From Pseudodesulfovibrio sp. JC047 (lineage in GTDB: Bacteria > Desulfobacterota > Desulfovibrionia > Desulfovibrionales > Desulfovibrionaceae), in the NCBI RefSeq assembly GCF_010468615.1, contig NZ_WUEH01000027.1, positions 1 to 42,282 of the forward strand: a stretch of DNA of 42,282 bases. Reading direction: 5' to 3'. A program made the translations under genes and the position numbers. Positions 8,070-15,943 of the stretch are shown here, piece after piece. The number at the start of each line of letters is the position of its first letter. Positions within the stretch are counted from its first letter, which is position 1. The notes beneath the pieces are model-generated. The model saw only the letters and a program-made list of their open reading frames with translations, made no database searches and had not been told where the DNA came from.

Positions 8070-9245
8070 CTATTTGGCGGAAGAGATGCCTTCCATGCCT
8101 TCCAGCAGTTGGTCCATGTACCAGATCTGTTTGTCAGTCGCTTTTTCGCCTGCTTTCAGGAAGGGAGTGCCGTCCTGATAATTGAGCGGGCCGGTGAAAA
8201 GCTCAAGTTTGCCGGAACCGAGATCTGCGACAAAGGTATCCAGTGCCTTTTGTGTTTCAGCGGTCATGCCTTCGCCGGGCATGAATCCGACCAGGGATTT
8301 GTCTTGATTGTTGATGTCTTCCCAATACGGGGATTCCCAGACAAAACCAGGTTTGTAGGTGCCGTTAACTACTTCCTGAGCAATGCGCAGGAAGCTCGGA
8401 CCCCAGTTGAAATAGGGAACGCCGAGACAGACATCGCCCTGGCCTTCACAGGCTTTTTCATAATCATACGGCAAGGCCCAGACTTTTTTGCCAGCGGCTT
8501 TGCGTTGTTTGGCAACAGTCACGACTTCCGGGGTATCGATACCGGAGATGAGGACGTCACAGCCCGAATCGAACAGCGAACCAGCGACCTGGGTCGGGTC
8601 GGAAGTGACACCGGGAATGTTGAACCAGAAACCGATCCATTTGACGTTGAAGGACAGGTCCTTCAGATCTTTGCCTCGGACGTGAGTCCAGGCATAGGCT
8701 GCGCCGAGATAGGCGGAGGACATGAGGCGACGGGTTTCTTCGTTGACCAGCGGGCCAACCACACCGATCTTGCCGGTCTGAGTGGTCATGGCAGCGGTGA
8801 ATCCGGCCATCATTTTGGAATATTCCATTTTGCCGAAGAAGTTGCCGAGATTTTTGGGAGCTTTGCCACTCCAGACGGAGTCGCCGGAAGTGTGGACGAA
8901 TGTTTTATCGGGATGCATGGCAGCGGCTTCGAGGATACCGTCTTTCATGTCGTCGGAACCAGCGATAATCAGGTCAGCGCCTTTTTCCACGAGGTCATCA
9001 ACAATTTGCGGAACGGTCAGGCCTGGACGGTCTCCGGGATTGACCTTGTCGAGATAGATCAGCTTGGCTCCATCCATGTGGGCTTCGACGTATTTGCCGC
9101 CTTCGTACTGGGCTTGGCTGTATCCTTTATCATTGTATGATCCGACCAGAATCATGCCGATGGTAAAATCTTTGGCAAAGGCCAGACCGGGCATGAGTGT
9201 CAGTGTCAGCAGGGCTGTACACAATGCCATGGTAAACCGTTTCAT
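8070..9245 (-). CDS. BMP family (PnrA-like) substrate-binding protein
   Basis: 391 residues. The start is set at the ATG of MKRFTMALCTALL because GGAGGAGAGG lies just upstream; an in-frame ATG six codons earlier would place that Shine-Dalgarno inside the gene. A Sec signal peptide ends near PGLAFA. The mature protein opens with DFTIGMILVGSYNDKGYSQA, the BMP/Med/PnrA pattern in which a GSxNDxGxxQA motif helps form the ligand pocket. Relatives bind purine nucleosides or related ligands. No lipobox is seen, so this is a soluble periplasmic version, unlike lipoprotein PnrA of spirochaetes. First gene of the importer operon. Confidence 0.9.
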   Translation of the reverse strand: MKRFTMALCTALLTLTLMPGLAFAKDFTIGMILVGSYNDKGYSQAQYEGGKYVEAHMDGAKLIYLDKVNPGDRPGLTVPQIVDDLVEKGADLIIAGSDDMKDGILEAAAMHPDKTFVHTSGDSVWSGKAPKNLGNFFGKMEYSKMMAGFTAAMTTQTGKIGVVGPLVNEETRRLMSSAYLGAAYAWTHVRGKDLKDLSFNVKWIGFWFNIPGVTSDPTQVAGSLFDSGCDVLISGIDTPEVVTVAKQRKAAGKKVWALPYDYEKACEGQGDVCLGVPYFNWGPSFLRIAQEVVNGTYKPGFVWESPYWEDINNQDKSLVGFMPGEGMTAETQKALDTFVADLGSGKLELFTGPLNYQDGTPFLKAGEKATDKQIWYMDQLLEGMEGISSAK

Positions 9246-9642
9246 CCTCTCCTCCGTGTGCATTGTCTGTCGATGACGAATTGATGTCGTGTTTGGCAGA
9301 CGATTCTATAGTTTTTCGAGTATGCCATAAAAAATAGAAAATCGCGGGAGACATCAAAGAATGCCTCCCGTAAAAAAACATCTTTGAACCGGAAACCGGG
9401 GTTGTGTCAACAAATTCGTGTTCCCCGTGGTGAATCTCAGAGTGTGGGAAAGGGATAAATGGGAAGCAAATATGGGGCTGGAAGAGGATTTATCCCCTTG
9501 ACCACAGCCGTTTGATGTTCTAACGAGGGAATTGTCACCGATACATGACGTTTTTTGCAGAAGCGCGATCCTTTTGGGGAAGCCGCGCCATCTGCATCTT
9601 TTTTTATATACATTGACGTTTGAATTGAGAGAGGTTTCAAAA
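9246..9642. other. Divergent intergenic region between the BMP importer operon and greA
   Basis: 397 bases with outward-facing genes. For the minus-strand operon, TATAGAAT (reverse complement of 9303-9310) is a possible -10 with only a weak -35. A GGGAG/CTCCC dyad (9345-9370) lies further upstream. A second inverted repeat, GGGATAAAT (9452-9460) and ATTTATCCC (9488-9496), lies between the two transcription units and could be a regulator site. No known riboswitch consensus was recognised. greA is preceded by GAGAGAGG as ribosome site. Confidence 0.4.
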
Positions 9643-10134
9643 ATGGATCGTATTCCCATTTCAAAAGAAGGGCACGAAAAGATCACTCAGGAACTGGCCG
9701 ATTTGAAGGCGCAGCGTCCGGCCATCATTCAGGCCATTGCGGAGGCACGTGAAGAGGGGGACCTCAGTGAAAACGCCGGGTACGATGCGGCTCGCGAGCG
9801 TCAGGGGATGCTCGAAGCTCGTATCTCCTACATCAATTCGAGGATGCCGTTATTCGATGTCCTTGATTTGAATACCCTTGGCGGTGAACGAGCCATCTTC
9901 GGCTCCACTGTCGAAGTGGAGGATATCGACACTGAGGAAGTGCGGACCTTTACCCTGCTTGGACCGGACGACGCGGACCACAAACATGGTTCCATTTCCG
10001 TCCTGTCTCCCATGGGCCAGGCCATTCTTGGCAAGGAAGAGGGGGAAGAGGTTATTGTTGATGCGCCGCGTGGCCGCATCGAGTACGAGATTCTGTCTGT
10101 CAAATTCCTTGGCTCGGCAGGATTGCCCAAATAG
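9643..10134 (+). CDS. greA: Transcription elongation factor GreA
   Basis: 163 residues, the usual GreA length. The start ATG of MDRIPISKEG is chosen over upstream in-frame codons because the family begins here and GAGAGAGG precedes it. The N-terminal coiled coil (about 1-75) carries the acidic tip in EAREEGDLSENAGYDAAR, whose acidic residues reach through the RNA polymerase secondary channel and trigger cleavage of backtracked RNA. The C-terminal FKBP-like domain ends with SPMGQAILGKEEGEEV. Followed by a strong terminator at 10177. Confidence 0.96.
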   Translation: MDRIPISKEGHEKITQELADLKAQRPAIIQAIAEAREEGDLSENAGYDAARERQGMLEARISYINSRMPLFDVLDLNTLGGERAIFGSTVEVEDIDTEEVRTFTLLGPDDADHKHGSISVLSPMGQAILGKEEGEEVIVDAPRGRIEYEILSVKFLGSAGLPK

Positions 10135-10145
10135 CGGGCATATTG

Positions 10146-10163
10146 CTTTGTCTTCGGACAAAG
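10146..10163 (+). other. UUCG-loop hairpin in the greA 3' region
   Basis: CTTTGTC and GACAAAG form a perfect seven-base-pair stem capped by a TTCG tetraloop, starting 12 bases after the greA stop. It has no T-run of its own and precedes the intrinsic terminator. It may simply stabilise the transcript 3' end. Confidence 0.5.
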
Positions 10164-10176
10164 ACCGTGTACATTC

Positions 10177-10208
10177 GCCCCATCGCACATGCGGTGGGGC
10201 TTTCTTTT
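10177..10208 (+). terminator. Intrinsic terminator of greA
   Basis: GCCCCATCGC and GCGGTGGGGC form a ten-base-pair stem with one G-T pair around an ACAT loop, followed by TTTCTTTT. It would end the greA transcript before the split pseudouridine synthase genes. Confidence 0.85.
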
Positions 10209-10240
10209 GAGGCTCATGCTGCATTCTGCATACTCTTTAT

Positions 10241-11026
10241 ATGATAATGGAACCGATTAAATTAACGGGTGAATATGACCCCTCCCCTGCCTGTCGGGGC
10301 ATGTGCGCCCAGTGCGGGAAAGAGCATGTTGTGCCCATTGGTCCCGCCCGTGAGCCGGCCATGGCCCTTTTGCGAACCATGGAGCGGGAACGTCGTATCG
10401 ATTTGTCCGTGCCAGCCGATCAGGCTGATCCCCGGTTAACCATCGACTATCTGTACGGTCCGGCCCGTGGGCAGATGTTCGGTGTGCTTGTGGTTCGTGA
10501 CCAGTCCGGGAATACCGGGGTACTCAAGGCCTTTTCCGGGCAGTACAATTCCCTCTGGCAAGTGGATGGCTGGGTTGATCCATTGCTTGATGTGCAGCGA
10601 TTTTATCGAGAAACCCGGGATGCGGAACGGCATATCAAGCGGTTGGGCCGCGATATTGTGGCCTTGCCCGATGGGTCTCCGCAACGGCGGTCGCTGGTTG
10701 CTGTGCGGAAAAAGGCGTCGCAGACGCTGATGCGGGAAATTCATGGCATGTTCATGGTGTCCAATTTTCGGGGAGAGCGTGTGCCCTTGCCGCAGGCAGT
10801 GTATGGCTCGGAGGGAATTCCCACCGGGACCGGGGATTGTTGCGCGCCCAAGTTGCTCAATCACGCGGCCATGCACGGGCTGATCCCTCTGGGATTGGCT
10901 GAATTCTATTGTGGACGGACCAATCGGTCCGAAACCAGACACCATGGCGAGATTTATCCATCGTGTCTGCATAAATGTGGCCGTATTCTTGGATATATGG
11001 TGTGCGGTCTGGAGGAACGGGAATGA
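10241..11026 (+). CDS. Stand-alone N-terminal domain of an RluA-type pseudouridine synthase (conserved, Cys-rich)
   Basis: 261 residues, cytoplasmic. It resembles the ~300-residue N-terminal extension that, in a subset of longer RluA-family pseudouridine synthases (for example in Bacteroidetes and some gammaproteobacteria, from memory), precedes the catalytic domain. The shared hallmark is GTGDCCAPKLLNHAAMHGL followed by LAEFYCG (about residues 190-220). Cysteines cluster as CRGMCAQC near residues 18-25, GDCC, YCG, and CLHKC near the C-terminus, suggesting a metal-bound fold. Here it is a separate gene whose stop overlaps the ATG of the RluA catalytic gene (ATGA). No Shine-Dalgarno is obvious before ATG 10241; ATG 10247 is an alternative. 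Its own biochemical role is unknown to me. Confidence 0.75.
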   Translation: MIMEPIKLTGEYDPSPACRGMCAQCGKEHVVPIGPAREPAMALLRTMERERRIDLSVPADQADPRLTIDYLYGPARGQMFGVLVVRDQSGNTGVLKAFSGQYNSLWQVDGWVDPLLDVQRFYRETRDAERHIKRLGRDIVALPDGSPQRRSLVAVRKKASQTLMREIHGMFMVSNFRGERVPLPQAVYGSEGIPTGTGDCCAPKLLNHAAMHGLIPLGLAEFYCGRTNRSETRHHGEIYPSCLHKCGRILGYMVCGLEERE

Positions 11027-11667
11027 CGGATGCATTGACTCTCGATGTCCTGCATGTGGATAAATATATTGTAGTCGTCAACAAACCAAGCGGTCTGTTG
11101 TCGGTGCCGGGCAAAGGCGAGGCCAATCAGGATTGCGTGGTTTCCCGGGTACGGGCCATGTTCCCAAATTGTATTGAACAACCGTCGGTGCATCGACTCG
11201 ATCAGGATACTTCCGGGCTGCTTGTTTTGGCTCGGACAACCGACGCCCATCGCACCTTGTCCAAGCAATTCATGGATCGGTTGGTGGGTAAGCGGTATAT
11301 TGCTTTGCTGGACGGCGTTGTTGAGGAATCCGGTGGGATGATCGAGTTGCAATTCCGTTTGGACCCGGACAATCGTCCGCATCAGATTTATGATCCGGTC
11401 AACGGCAAAAACGGGATCACCCGGTGGCGCAAGCTCGGTATTGAAAACGGTCGGACCCGTGTCGAATTCAAACCACACACCGGCCGGACGCATCAGTTGC
11501 GGCTGCATTCTTCCCATGAAAAAGGACTTGGATTCCCCATTGTCGGCGATCGCTTATATGGCACCGGGACCAAACCAGGACAGCTCAAGCTTCATGCCTC
11601 CACATTGCGTTTCAGACATCCGGTCACCAAGAAGCCCATGGAATTCATGACTCCCGCTCCATTTTGA
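11023..11667 (+). CDS. RluA-family RNA pseudouridine synthase, catalytic domain
   Basis: 214 residues. The catalytic motif HRLDQDTSGLLVLA holds the invariant aspartate that attacks the uridine. VVNKPSGLLSVPG near the start, KRYIALLDG, and GRTHQLRLHSSHEKGLGFPIVGD further on are all RluA-family blocks that bind and position the target uridine. No S4 domain is present. The start ATG at 11023 overlaps the stop of the upstream gene by four bases and is preceded by GGAGGAACGGGA. The natural reading is that it works with the upstream Cys-rich protein, since the two are fused elsewhere. The target (rRNA or tRNA position) is not predictable. Confidence 0.9.
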   Translation: MTDALTLDVLHVDKYIVVVNKPSGLLSVPGKGEANQDCVVSRVRAMFPNCIEQPSVHRLDQDTSGLLVLARTTDAHRTLSKQFMDRLVGKRYIALLDGVVEESGGMIELQFRLDPDNRPHQIYDPVNGKNGITRWRKLGIENGRTRVEFKPHTGRTHQLRLHSSHEKGLGFPIVGDRLYGTGTKPGQLKLHASTLRFRHPVTKKPMEFMTPAPF

Positions 11668-11890
11668 TCTCCAACCCAAGAGAATTCTTTAAAAATCCCT
11701 TTTCCGCACACGGGCATGATGGTATCCACTGTCCGCGGAACATATGGGTGTGAATGAGAAGTTTCCGTCTTTGCAAAATTGTTATATTGTCACGTTTGAA
11801 ATAGCGAAAATATACAATTTTGTAGTATTTTTTTGTGAATACACAGTGAGAAAAATGCATAACTCATTGTTTATCAATGATTTTTATATA

Positions 11891-11907
11891 TTGGCATGAT
11901 CCTTGTT
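11891..11907 (+). promoter_or_regulatory. Sigma-54 promoter of the glutamine synthetase gene
   Basis: TTGGCATGATCCTTGTT matches the -24/-12 consensus YTGGCACGNNNNTTGCW at all but two positions with exact spacing; the start site would be near 11917, about 85 bases before the ATG. The upstream gene-free stretch (11668-11890) is AT-rich. It holds an inverted repeat TGCAAAATTGTTATA / TATACAATTTTGTA (11773-11824), some 65-120 bases upstream and therefore at enhancer distance. A small AGGGT/ACCCT hairpin (11934-11948) is in the leader. Sigma-54 control fits nitrogen regulation; the activator is not in the window. Confidence 0.72.
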
Positions 11908-12002
11908 AATAAAAGCCACAAAGAGCGATATCAAGGGTGAGGTACCCTGCCGTCCGACTTACGTTGGAAAATCCATATTTACCTGCCTGAAGGAGCATTG
12001 AA

Positions 12003-14186
12003 ATGAGTGGATATCAGACACGTCAGAACGCCATAGCCGCAGTGACAAATTATACCCCTACTGTGGAGCCGTTGAATTTTTCCGAGACCTCGCCGACTGA
12101 GGTTTTCGGGTCCAACGTGTTCGGTGACAAGGTTATGAAGAACATGTTGCCCAAGGACATTTACAAGTCCTTGATGGCCACTAAAGAATCCGGTGAGGAA
12201 ATGGACCCGGCCATTGCCGGACCGATCGCCGCAGCCATGAAGGAATGGGCCATTTCCAAGGGGGCGACCCATTACACCCACGTTTTTTATCCGTTGACCG
12301 GCTTGACTGCTGAAAAGCATGACGGATTCCTGTCTCCTGACGGCAATGGTGGGGCCATCGCCGAATTTGACGCCAAGCTGCTCATTCAGGGTGAGCCTGA
12401 TGCGTCTTCTTTCCCTTCCGGTGGATTGCGTGCCACGTTCGAAGCCCGCGGGTATACTGCATGGGACGTGACCAACCCTGCCTACATTCTGGAGAATCCC
12501 AACGGCACGTTCCTGTGTATTCCCACAGCGTTCATTTCATGGAAGGGCCATGCGCTTGACAAAAAGACGCCGCTGTTGCGGGCCAATCAGGCCATTGACA
12601 AAGCCGGTCGTCGTTTCCTCGGGCTGTTTGGCAACGATGACGGTGAAATGGTCGTGTCCAACGCGGGTCCCGAGCAGGAATATTTCCTCCTTGATCGCAA
12701 CTTCTATTTTGCCCGTCCTGATCTGATGGTGTGTGGCCGGACGTTGTTCGGTGCAAAGCCCGCCAAGGGACAGGAAATGGACGATCACTATTTTGGTGCC
12801 ATTCCCCGCCGGGTGCTCGCCTTCATGCTCGAAGCGGAGCGTGAATTGTACAAGCTCGGTGTGCCGGTCAAGACCCGTCACAACGAAGTGGCTCCCGGTC
12901 AGTTCGAGATCGCTCCGGTTTTTGAACAGGCCAACCTCGCCACTGACCATAACCAGATGATCATGACCACCTTGAAAGGTGTCGCCAAGCGGTACGGCAT
13001 GGCCTGTCTGTTGCACGAAAAACCGTTTGCCGGAATCAATGGGTCAGGCAAGCATCTCAACTATTCCCTGTCCACGGCCAAACAGGGGTCCCTGTACTCC
13101 CCGGGTGCCACTCCGCACGAGAACATGCAGTTCCTCGCCATTGTCGCCGCCACGATCCGGGCTGTCGAAAAGTACGGAAAGCTGTTGCGTGCCACGGTTG
13201 CCTCGGCTGGTAACGACCATCGTCTGGGGGCCAACGAAGCACCACCGGCCATTATTTCCATCTTTCTCGGTGGCGAACTTGCCGAGATCTTCAACCAGAT
13301 CGAAATGGGTGATCTCAAGGGCACCAAGGCCAAGGGCAAATTGCGTGTCGGTGTTGACACCTTGCCGCCGCTGCCCATGGATTCCGGTGATCGTAACCGG
13401 ACCTCGCCGTTCGCTTTTACCGGCAACCGGTTCGAGTTCCGGGCCGTTGGTTCCAATCAGTCCATTGCCGGGTCGCAGGTCGCATTGAACACCATCATGT
13501 CTGAGTCGTTGGATTTCGTGTGCGATGAGATCGAAAAGATTACCAAGGGCGATTTCAAAAAGTTGAATGCCGCTTGTCAGAAAGTCATCAAGGCGATCAT
13601 GAAAAAGCATGGTCATGTGATTTTCAACGGTGACGGCTATGCGGATGCGTGGCAGAAAGAGGCCGAAAAACGCGGGTTGCCCAATCTCAAGGCCACTGTT
13701 GATGCCCTGCCCAGTCTGATCGACGAGGATGTCGTGAAGGTGTTCAGTGACTATGGCGTCTTGTCCAAGGATGAGATGTATTCCCGGCACGAAATCTTTT
13801 TCGAGCAGTACAATCACCATGTTCACACCGAGTCCGCGCTGGTCGTCAAGATCGCCAAGACCATCATCCTTCCCGCAGCCATTCGCTATCAGGGAGAATT
13901 GGCCGGAACCGCTGCCAGTCTCAAGGCCGCCGGTATTGAGCCGACCCTGGGGACACTGACTGAGCTGACCGACAAGTTGCGCAAATTGCAGAAAACCACT
14001 GATGTTTTGGAAGAGCTGATGGCACAGAATTCTTTCAAATCCGTGGTTGAAGAAGCTCGGTTCAAGAACGACAAGATTCTGCCTGCCATGCTTGAAGTTC
14101 GTGAAGTTGCCGATGATCTCGAAGGCATGGTCGCCGACGATCTCTGGGCACTCCCCAGCTATCAAGAAATGCTTTTTATTAAGTAG
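12003..14186 (+). CDS. glnN: Glutamine synthetase type III (GlnN)
   Basis: 727 residues, the length of the type III enzyme and far longer than the ~470-residue type I. It condenses glutamate and ammonia to glutamine using ATP. Family blocks visible: [16 protein letters not shown] near residue 37, [43 protein letters not shown] (ammonia/glutamate site) and [20 protein letters not shown]. The C-terminal helical extension (about 570-727) is also characteristic. ATG 12003 follows AAGGAG. It is monocistronic between a sigma-54 promoter and a strong terminator, which suggests nitrogen-responsive expression. The type III enzyme lacks the adenylylation control of type I, as known for the family. Confidence 0.95.
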   Translation: MSGYQTRQNAIAAVTNYTPTVEPLNFSETSPTEVFGSNVFGDKVMKNMLPKDIYKSLMATKESGEEMDPAIAGPIAAAMKEWAISKGATHYTHVFYPLTGLTAEKHDGFLSPDGNGGAIAEFDAKLLIQGEPDASSFPSGGLRATFEARGYTAWDVTNPAYILENPNGTFLCIPTAFISWKGHALDKKTPLLRANQAIDKAGRRFLGLFGNDDGEMVVSNAGPEQEYFLLDRNFYFARPDLMVCGRTLFGAKPAKGQEMDDHYFGAIPRRVLAFMLEAERELYKLGVPVKTRHNEVAPGQFEIAPVFEQANLATDHNQMIMTTLKGVAKRYGMACLLHEKPFAGINGSGKHLNYSLSTAKQGSLYSPGATPHENMQFLAIVAATIRAVEKYGKLLRATVASAGNDHRLGANEAPPAIISIFLGGELAEIFNQIEMGDLKGTKAKGKLRVGVDTLPPLPMDSGDRNRTSPFAFTGNRFEFRAVGSNQSIAGSQVALNTIMSESLDFVCDEIEKITKGDFKKLNAACQKVIKAIMKKHGHVIFNGDGYADAWQKEAEKRGLPNLKATVDALPSLIDEDVVKVFSDYGVLSKDEMYSRHEIFFEQYNHHVHTESALVVKIAKTIILPAAIRYQGELAGTAASLKAAGIEPTLGTLTELTDKLRKLQKTTDVLEELMAQNSFKSVVEEARFKNDKILPAMLEVREVADDLEGMVADDLWALPSYQEMLFIK

Positions 14187-14260
14187 TCCGAACTCAAAGC
14201 CAAAAAAAAGAGAGTCCTGCGCGTGCGCTGGACTCTCTTTTTTTTGGCTTTGAGTTCGGA
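14187..14260. terminator. Exceptionally long perfect-dyad terminator after glnN
   Basis: Two perfectly complementary 31-base arms (14187-14217 and 14230-14260) enclose a 12-base loop. Each arm contains an eight-base A or T run. The inner stem GAGAGTCC/GGACTCTC followed by eight T is a textbook rho-independent terminator, and the A-run allows full extension of the helix and termination from the other strand too. It begins immediately after the glnN stop codon. Confidence 0.92.
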
Positions 14261-14286
14261 GGGGCGGCTTGCGATAGCGGCGCATC

Positions 14287-14364
14287 TGCACATTTTTCGG
14301 GTGCGGGTTCATCCTCACCGTAGCTGGGCTACGCCTCCGGTGAACCCGCACCCGAGAAAATGCA
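14287..14364. repeat. Long imperfect inverted repeat (REP/BIME-like)
   Basis: Left and right halves of about 37 bases pair over most of their length. Outermost TGCA/TGCA pairs with the far end, the perfect central arms are CGGGTGCGGGTTCA (near 14308) and TGAACCCGCACCCG (14341-14354), and the core is GTAGC/GCTAC. It is not in a gene and is not followed by a T-run on the plus strand. The GGGTGC/GCACCC element recurs in the repeats at 14458-14553 and near 42091. With those it fills the gene-free stretch 14261-14604. Confidence 0.7.
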
Positions 14365-14457
14365 CATCTGCACCACTCTCCCAAGCCTTGAGCCGTCGGG
14401 GAAGGAGAGCCGTTGTTGGGGGGCAATGCCCCCCAAGGCACTCCATTTTTTGGGGTC

Positions 14458-14553
14458 GGGTGCGGTGCACCCTTTTGAGGGAGAGGGGCGGGTGCTGTGC
14501 ACCCTCTTTGAGGAGAGTTGCGGGTGCGATGCACCCTTTTGAGGGAAAGGTGT
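14458..14553. repeat. Three tandem 32-bp hairpin repeats
   Basis: Copies start at 14458, 14490 and 14522, exactly 32 bases apart. Each holds GGGTGC-NNN-GCACCC, a perfect six-base-pair hairpin, followed by a CTTTTGAGG-like tail. The three-base loop differs in each copy (GGT, TGT, GAT) while both arms are unchanged, as expected if the hairpin is the conserved feature. A further GGGTGC-NNN-GCACCC is at 42091-42105. Function unknown; REP-like elements often follow genes and affect mRNA stability or topology. Confidence 0.8.
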
Positions 14554-14604
14554 GGTGTCTTTTTTGGGGGAGAGGTGAGTGTTGGGTCGCCTTGTTGGGA
14601 GTAG

Positions 14605-14638
14605 AAAAAGATCAGGTCGGCTGGTGGCTGACCTGATC
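14605..14638 (-). terminator. Intrinsic terminator of the Gfo/Idh/MocA oxidoreductase gene
   Basis: On the minus strand, GATCAGGTCAGC and GCCGACCTGATC form a twelve-base-pair stem with one G-T pair, followed by five T. It lies about 30 bases beyond the oxidoreductase stop codon. Confidence 0.8.
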
Positions 14639-14667
14639 GTGTGGGTGGTGGACGTCGTTTTGGGTGA

Positions 14668-15660
14668 TTAGCTGCGTTCCCACTGGCCGGTTTCTGCGCT
14701 TTTGAAAAGTGCGTCGATGACGTGCATGGAATCAAAGGCGTCCATGAGGGTGGCTGGTGGATTCGTGTCATCCAGAATGGCCCGGGCAAAGGCGTCGCCT
14801 TGCAGGGTGTACTGGTCGCAGGGGGCCAGTTCGATAGGGGTTGTGGTTTCGCCATCCTGCTGGAGCAGGATCGTACACGGTTCGTCCGGCGGAGCATTGA
14901 ACGGGATCAGTATCTCGATGCGGCCCGTGGTGCCCAGGATGTTGACCCGTTGATAGGGGGCCATTTGGGTCGAGCAGGTAAAGGTCGAAATCCGGCCATT
15001 GAAATCCAACATGCCGGAAAAGACCCGGTCCGTGCCGAAATTTGGGTCTTGATTCATGAAGCTCATGACGCGACGGGGTTGCGCATTGAAGATGAACCGG
15101 GACAGGGCCACGGGATAGCAGCCGATGTCCATGAGACCGCCTCCGCCGAGGTCCGCTTTGTTACGGATGTTGTCCGGATCTGCATTGAAATAGGAAAAAA
15201 AGGATTGGATCGTCACCAGATCGCCGATCGCTCCTGTATCCACCAGTCGTTTGGCTTCTACCCATTGCGGATGGAACCGGAACATGAATCCCTCCATGAC
15301 CTTGACGTCCGGTGAAAGGACTGTGGCGTTGATGAGCCGATTGACCTCGCCGCTGGTCAATCCCATAGGCTTTTCACACAGGACATGTTTGCCCTTGTCC
15401 ATGGCCTTGAGCGTCCATTTGACATGCAGGTGGTTCGGCAGGGGAATGTATACGGCGTCAATCTGTTTGTCGGCCAGCAGCCTTTCATAGCTTCCATATG
15501 CCTTGGTAATGCCCAACTCATCAGCCACGGCCTGTGCGTTTTTACTCGATCGGGACGCGATGGCCGTGACCTCTGTCCATTTCCCTTTTTGCATGGCTGG
15601 AATGACCTTGGTGCGGGCGATCTTGGCGGTGGACAAAATACCGAAACGTATTTTTTTCAT
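14668..15660 (-). CDS. Gfo/Idh/MocA family NAD(P)-dependent oxidoreductase
   Basis: 330 residues. The N-terminal Rossmann domain starts at once with RFGILSTAKIARTKVIPAM, and the family hallmark EKPMGL (about residues 96-101) includes the lysine that sits by the nicotinamide and substrate. The C-terminal alpha/beta domain has GGGGLMDIGCYPVALSRF, with the conserved D-x-G-C-Y-P motif typical of sugar or inositol dehydrogenase-like members. ATG 15660 is preceded by AGAGGA. It is divergent from the galactose operon, so it might act on a sugar or sugar derivative and share its operator region; this is inference only. It ends in its own terminator. Confidence 0.9.
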   Translation of the reverse strand: MKKIRFGILSTAKIARTKVIPAMQKGKWTEVTAIASRSSKNAQAVADELGITKAYGSYERLLADKQIDAVYIPLPNHLHVKWTLKAMDKGKHVLCEKPMGLTSGEVNRLINATVLSPDVKVMEGFMFRFHPQWVEAKRLVDTGAIGDLVTIQSFFSYFNADPDNIRNKADLGGGGLMDIGCYPVALSRFIFNAQPRRVMSFMNQDPNFGTDRVFSGMLDFNGRISTFTCSTQMAPYQRVNILGTTGRIEILIPFNAPPDEPCTILLQQDGETTTPIELAPCDQYTLQGDAFARAILDDTNPPATLMDAFDSMHVIDALFKSAETGQWERS

Positions 15661-15846
15661 GAAATCCTCTTTGCTGTTGGTGCAGTGACGGATGTCTTTC
15701 CTACCGTGTTCATGGGCTGATTCGCAAGCGGAACCGTCGTCTTTCCGGTCAGAAGCCGAGAGCGATTTATTTGTGCGAGAGCCCGTGGAAGATTGTGACG
15801 ATATATTGACAAAGTGACGATTCCATGATTCGGTTTAGACCGTTCT

Positions 15847-15858
15847 GCAAACGTTTGC
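15847..15858. promoter_or_regulatory. LacI-family operator in front of the gal operon
   Basis: GCAAACGTTTGC is a perfect 12-base palindrome with a central CG, the classic half-site layout of LacI/GalR/PurR-family regulators. It lies 86 bases before galT, in the 283-base divergent region shared with the oxidoreductase gene. TTGACA at 15806-15811 is a possible -35, but no good -10 was found at the right distance. The regulator encoded at 18300-19322 is the obvious candidate to bind here. A related half-site (GCAAACGTT) overlaps the start of the ABC ATPase gene at 20389, probably by chance. Confidence 0.7.
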
Positions 15859-15943
15859 GACGATGAAAGGAAAACGCGGTCGTGACGTTGGAATTCGGAT
15901 TTTCAGCAGCGTTGTTTGAGACTCTTTTTGTGCAGGAATCACA

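Noticed and set aside
7896-9140. 414-codon plus-strand frame opposite the BMP binding protein gene
   Set aside because: Antisense to a recognised gene with signal peptide and strong ribosome site; no family features of its own.
10241-11667. Frameshifted pseudogene of a fused RluA enzyme
   Set aside because: The first gene ends and the second begins with an ATGA overlap and each has complete domain borders, which looks like a working coupled pair rather than a random frameshift. A sequencing error cannot be excluded.
11908-12002. Glutamine riboswitch or other known leader RNA before glnN
   Set aside because: Only a small AGGGT/ACCCT hairpin is visible; conserved cores of known leader RNAs were not found.
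13044-14897. 617-codon open frame on the minus strand opposite glnN
   Set aside because: It lies mostly antisense to a clearly conserved enzyme and crosses the terminator and hairpin repeats. It has no ribosome site and low-complexity Pro/Ser/Gly content. Shadow of GC-rich codon use.
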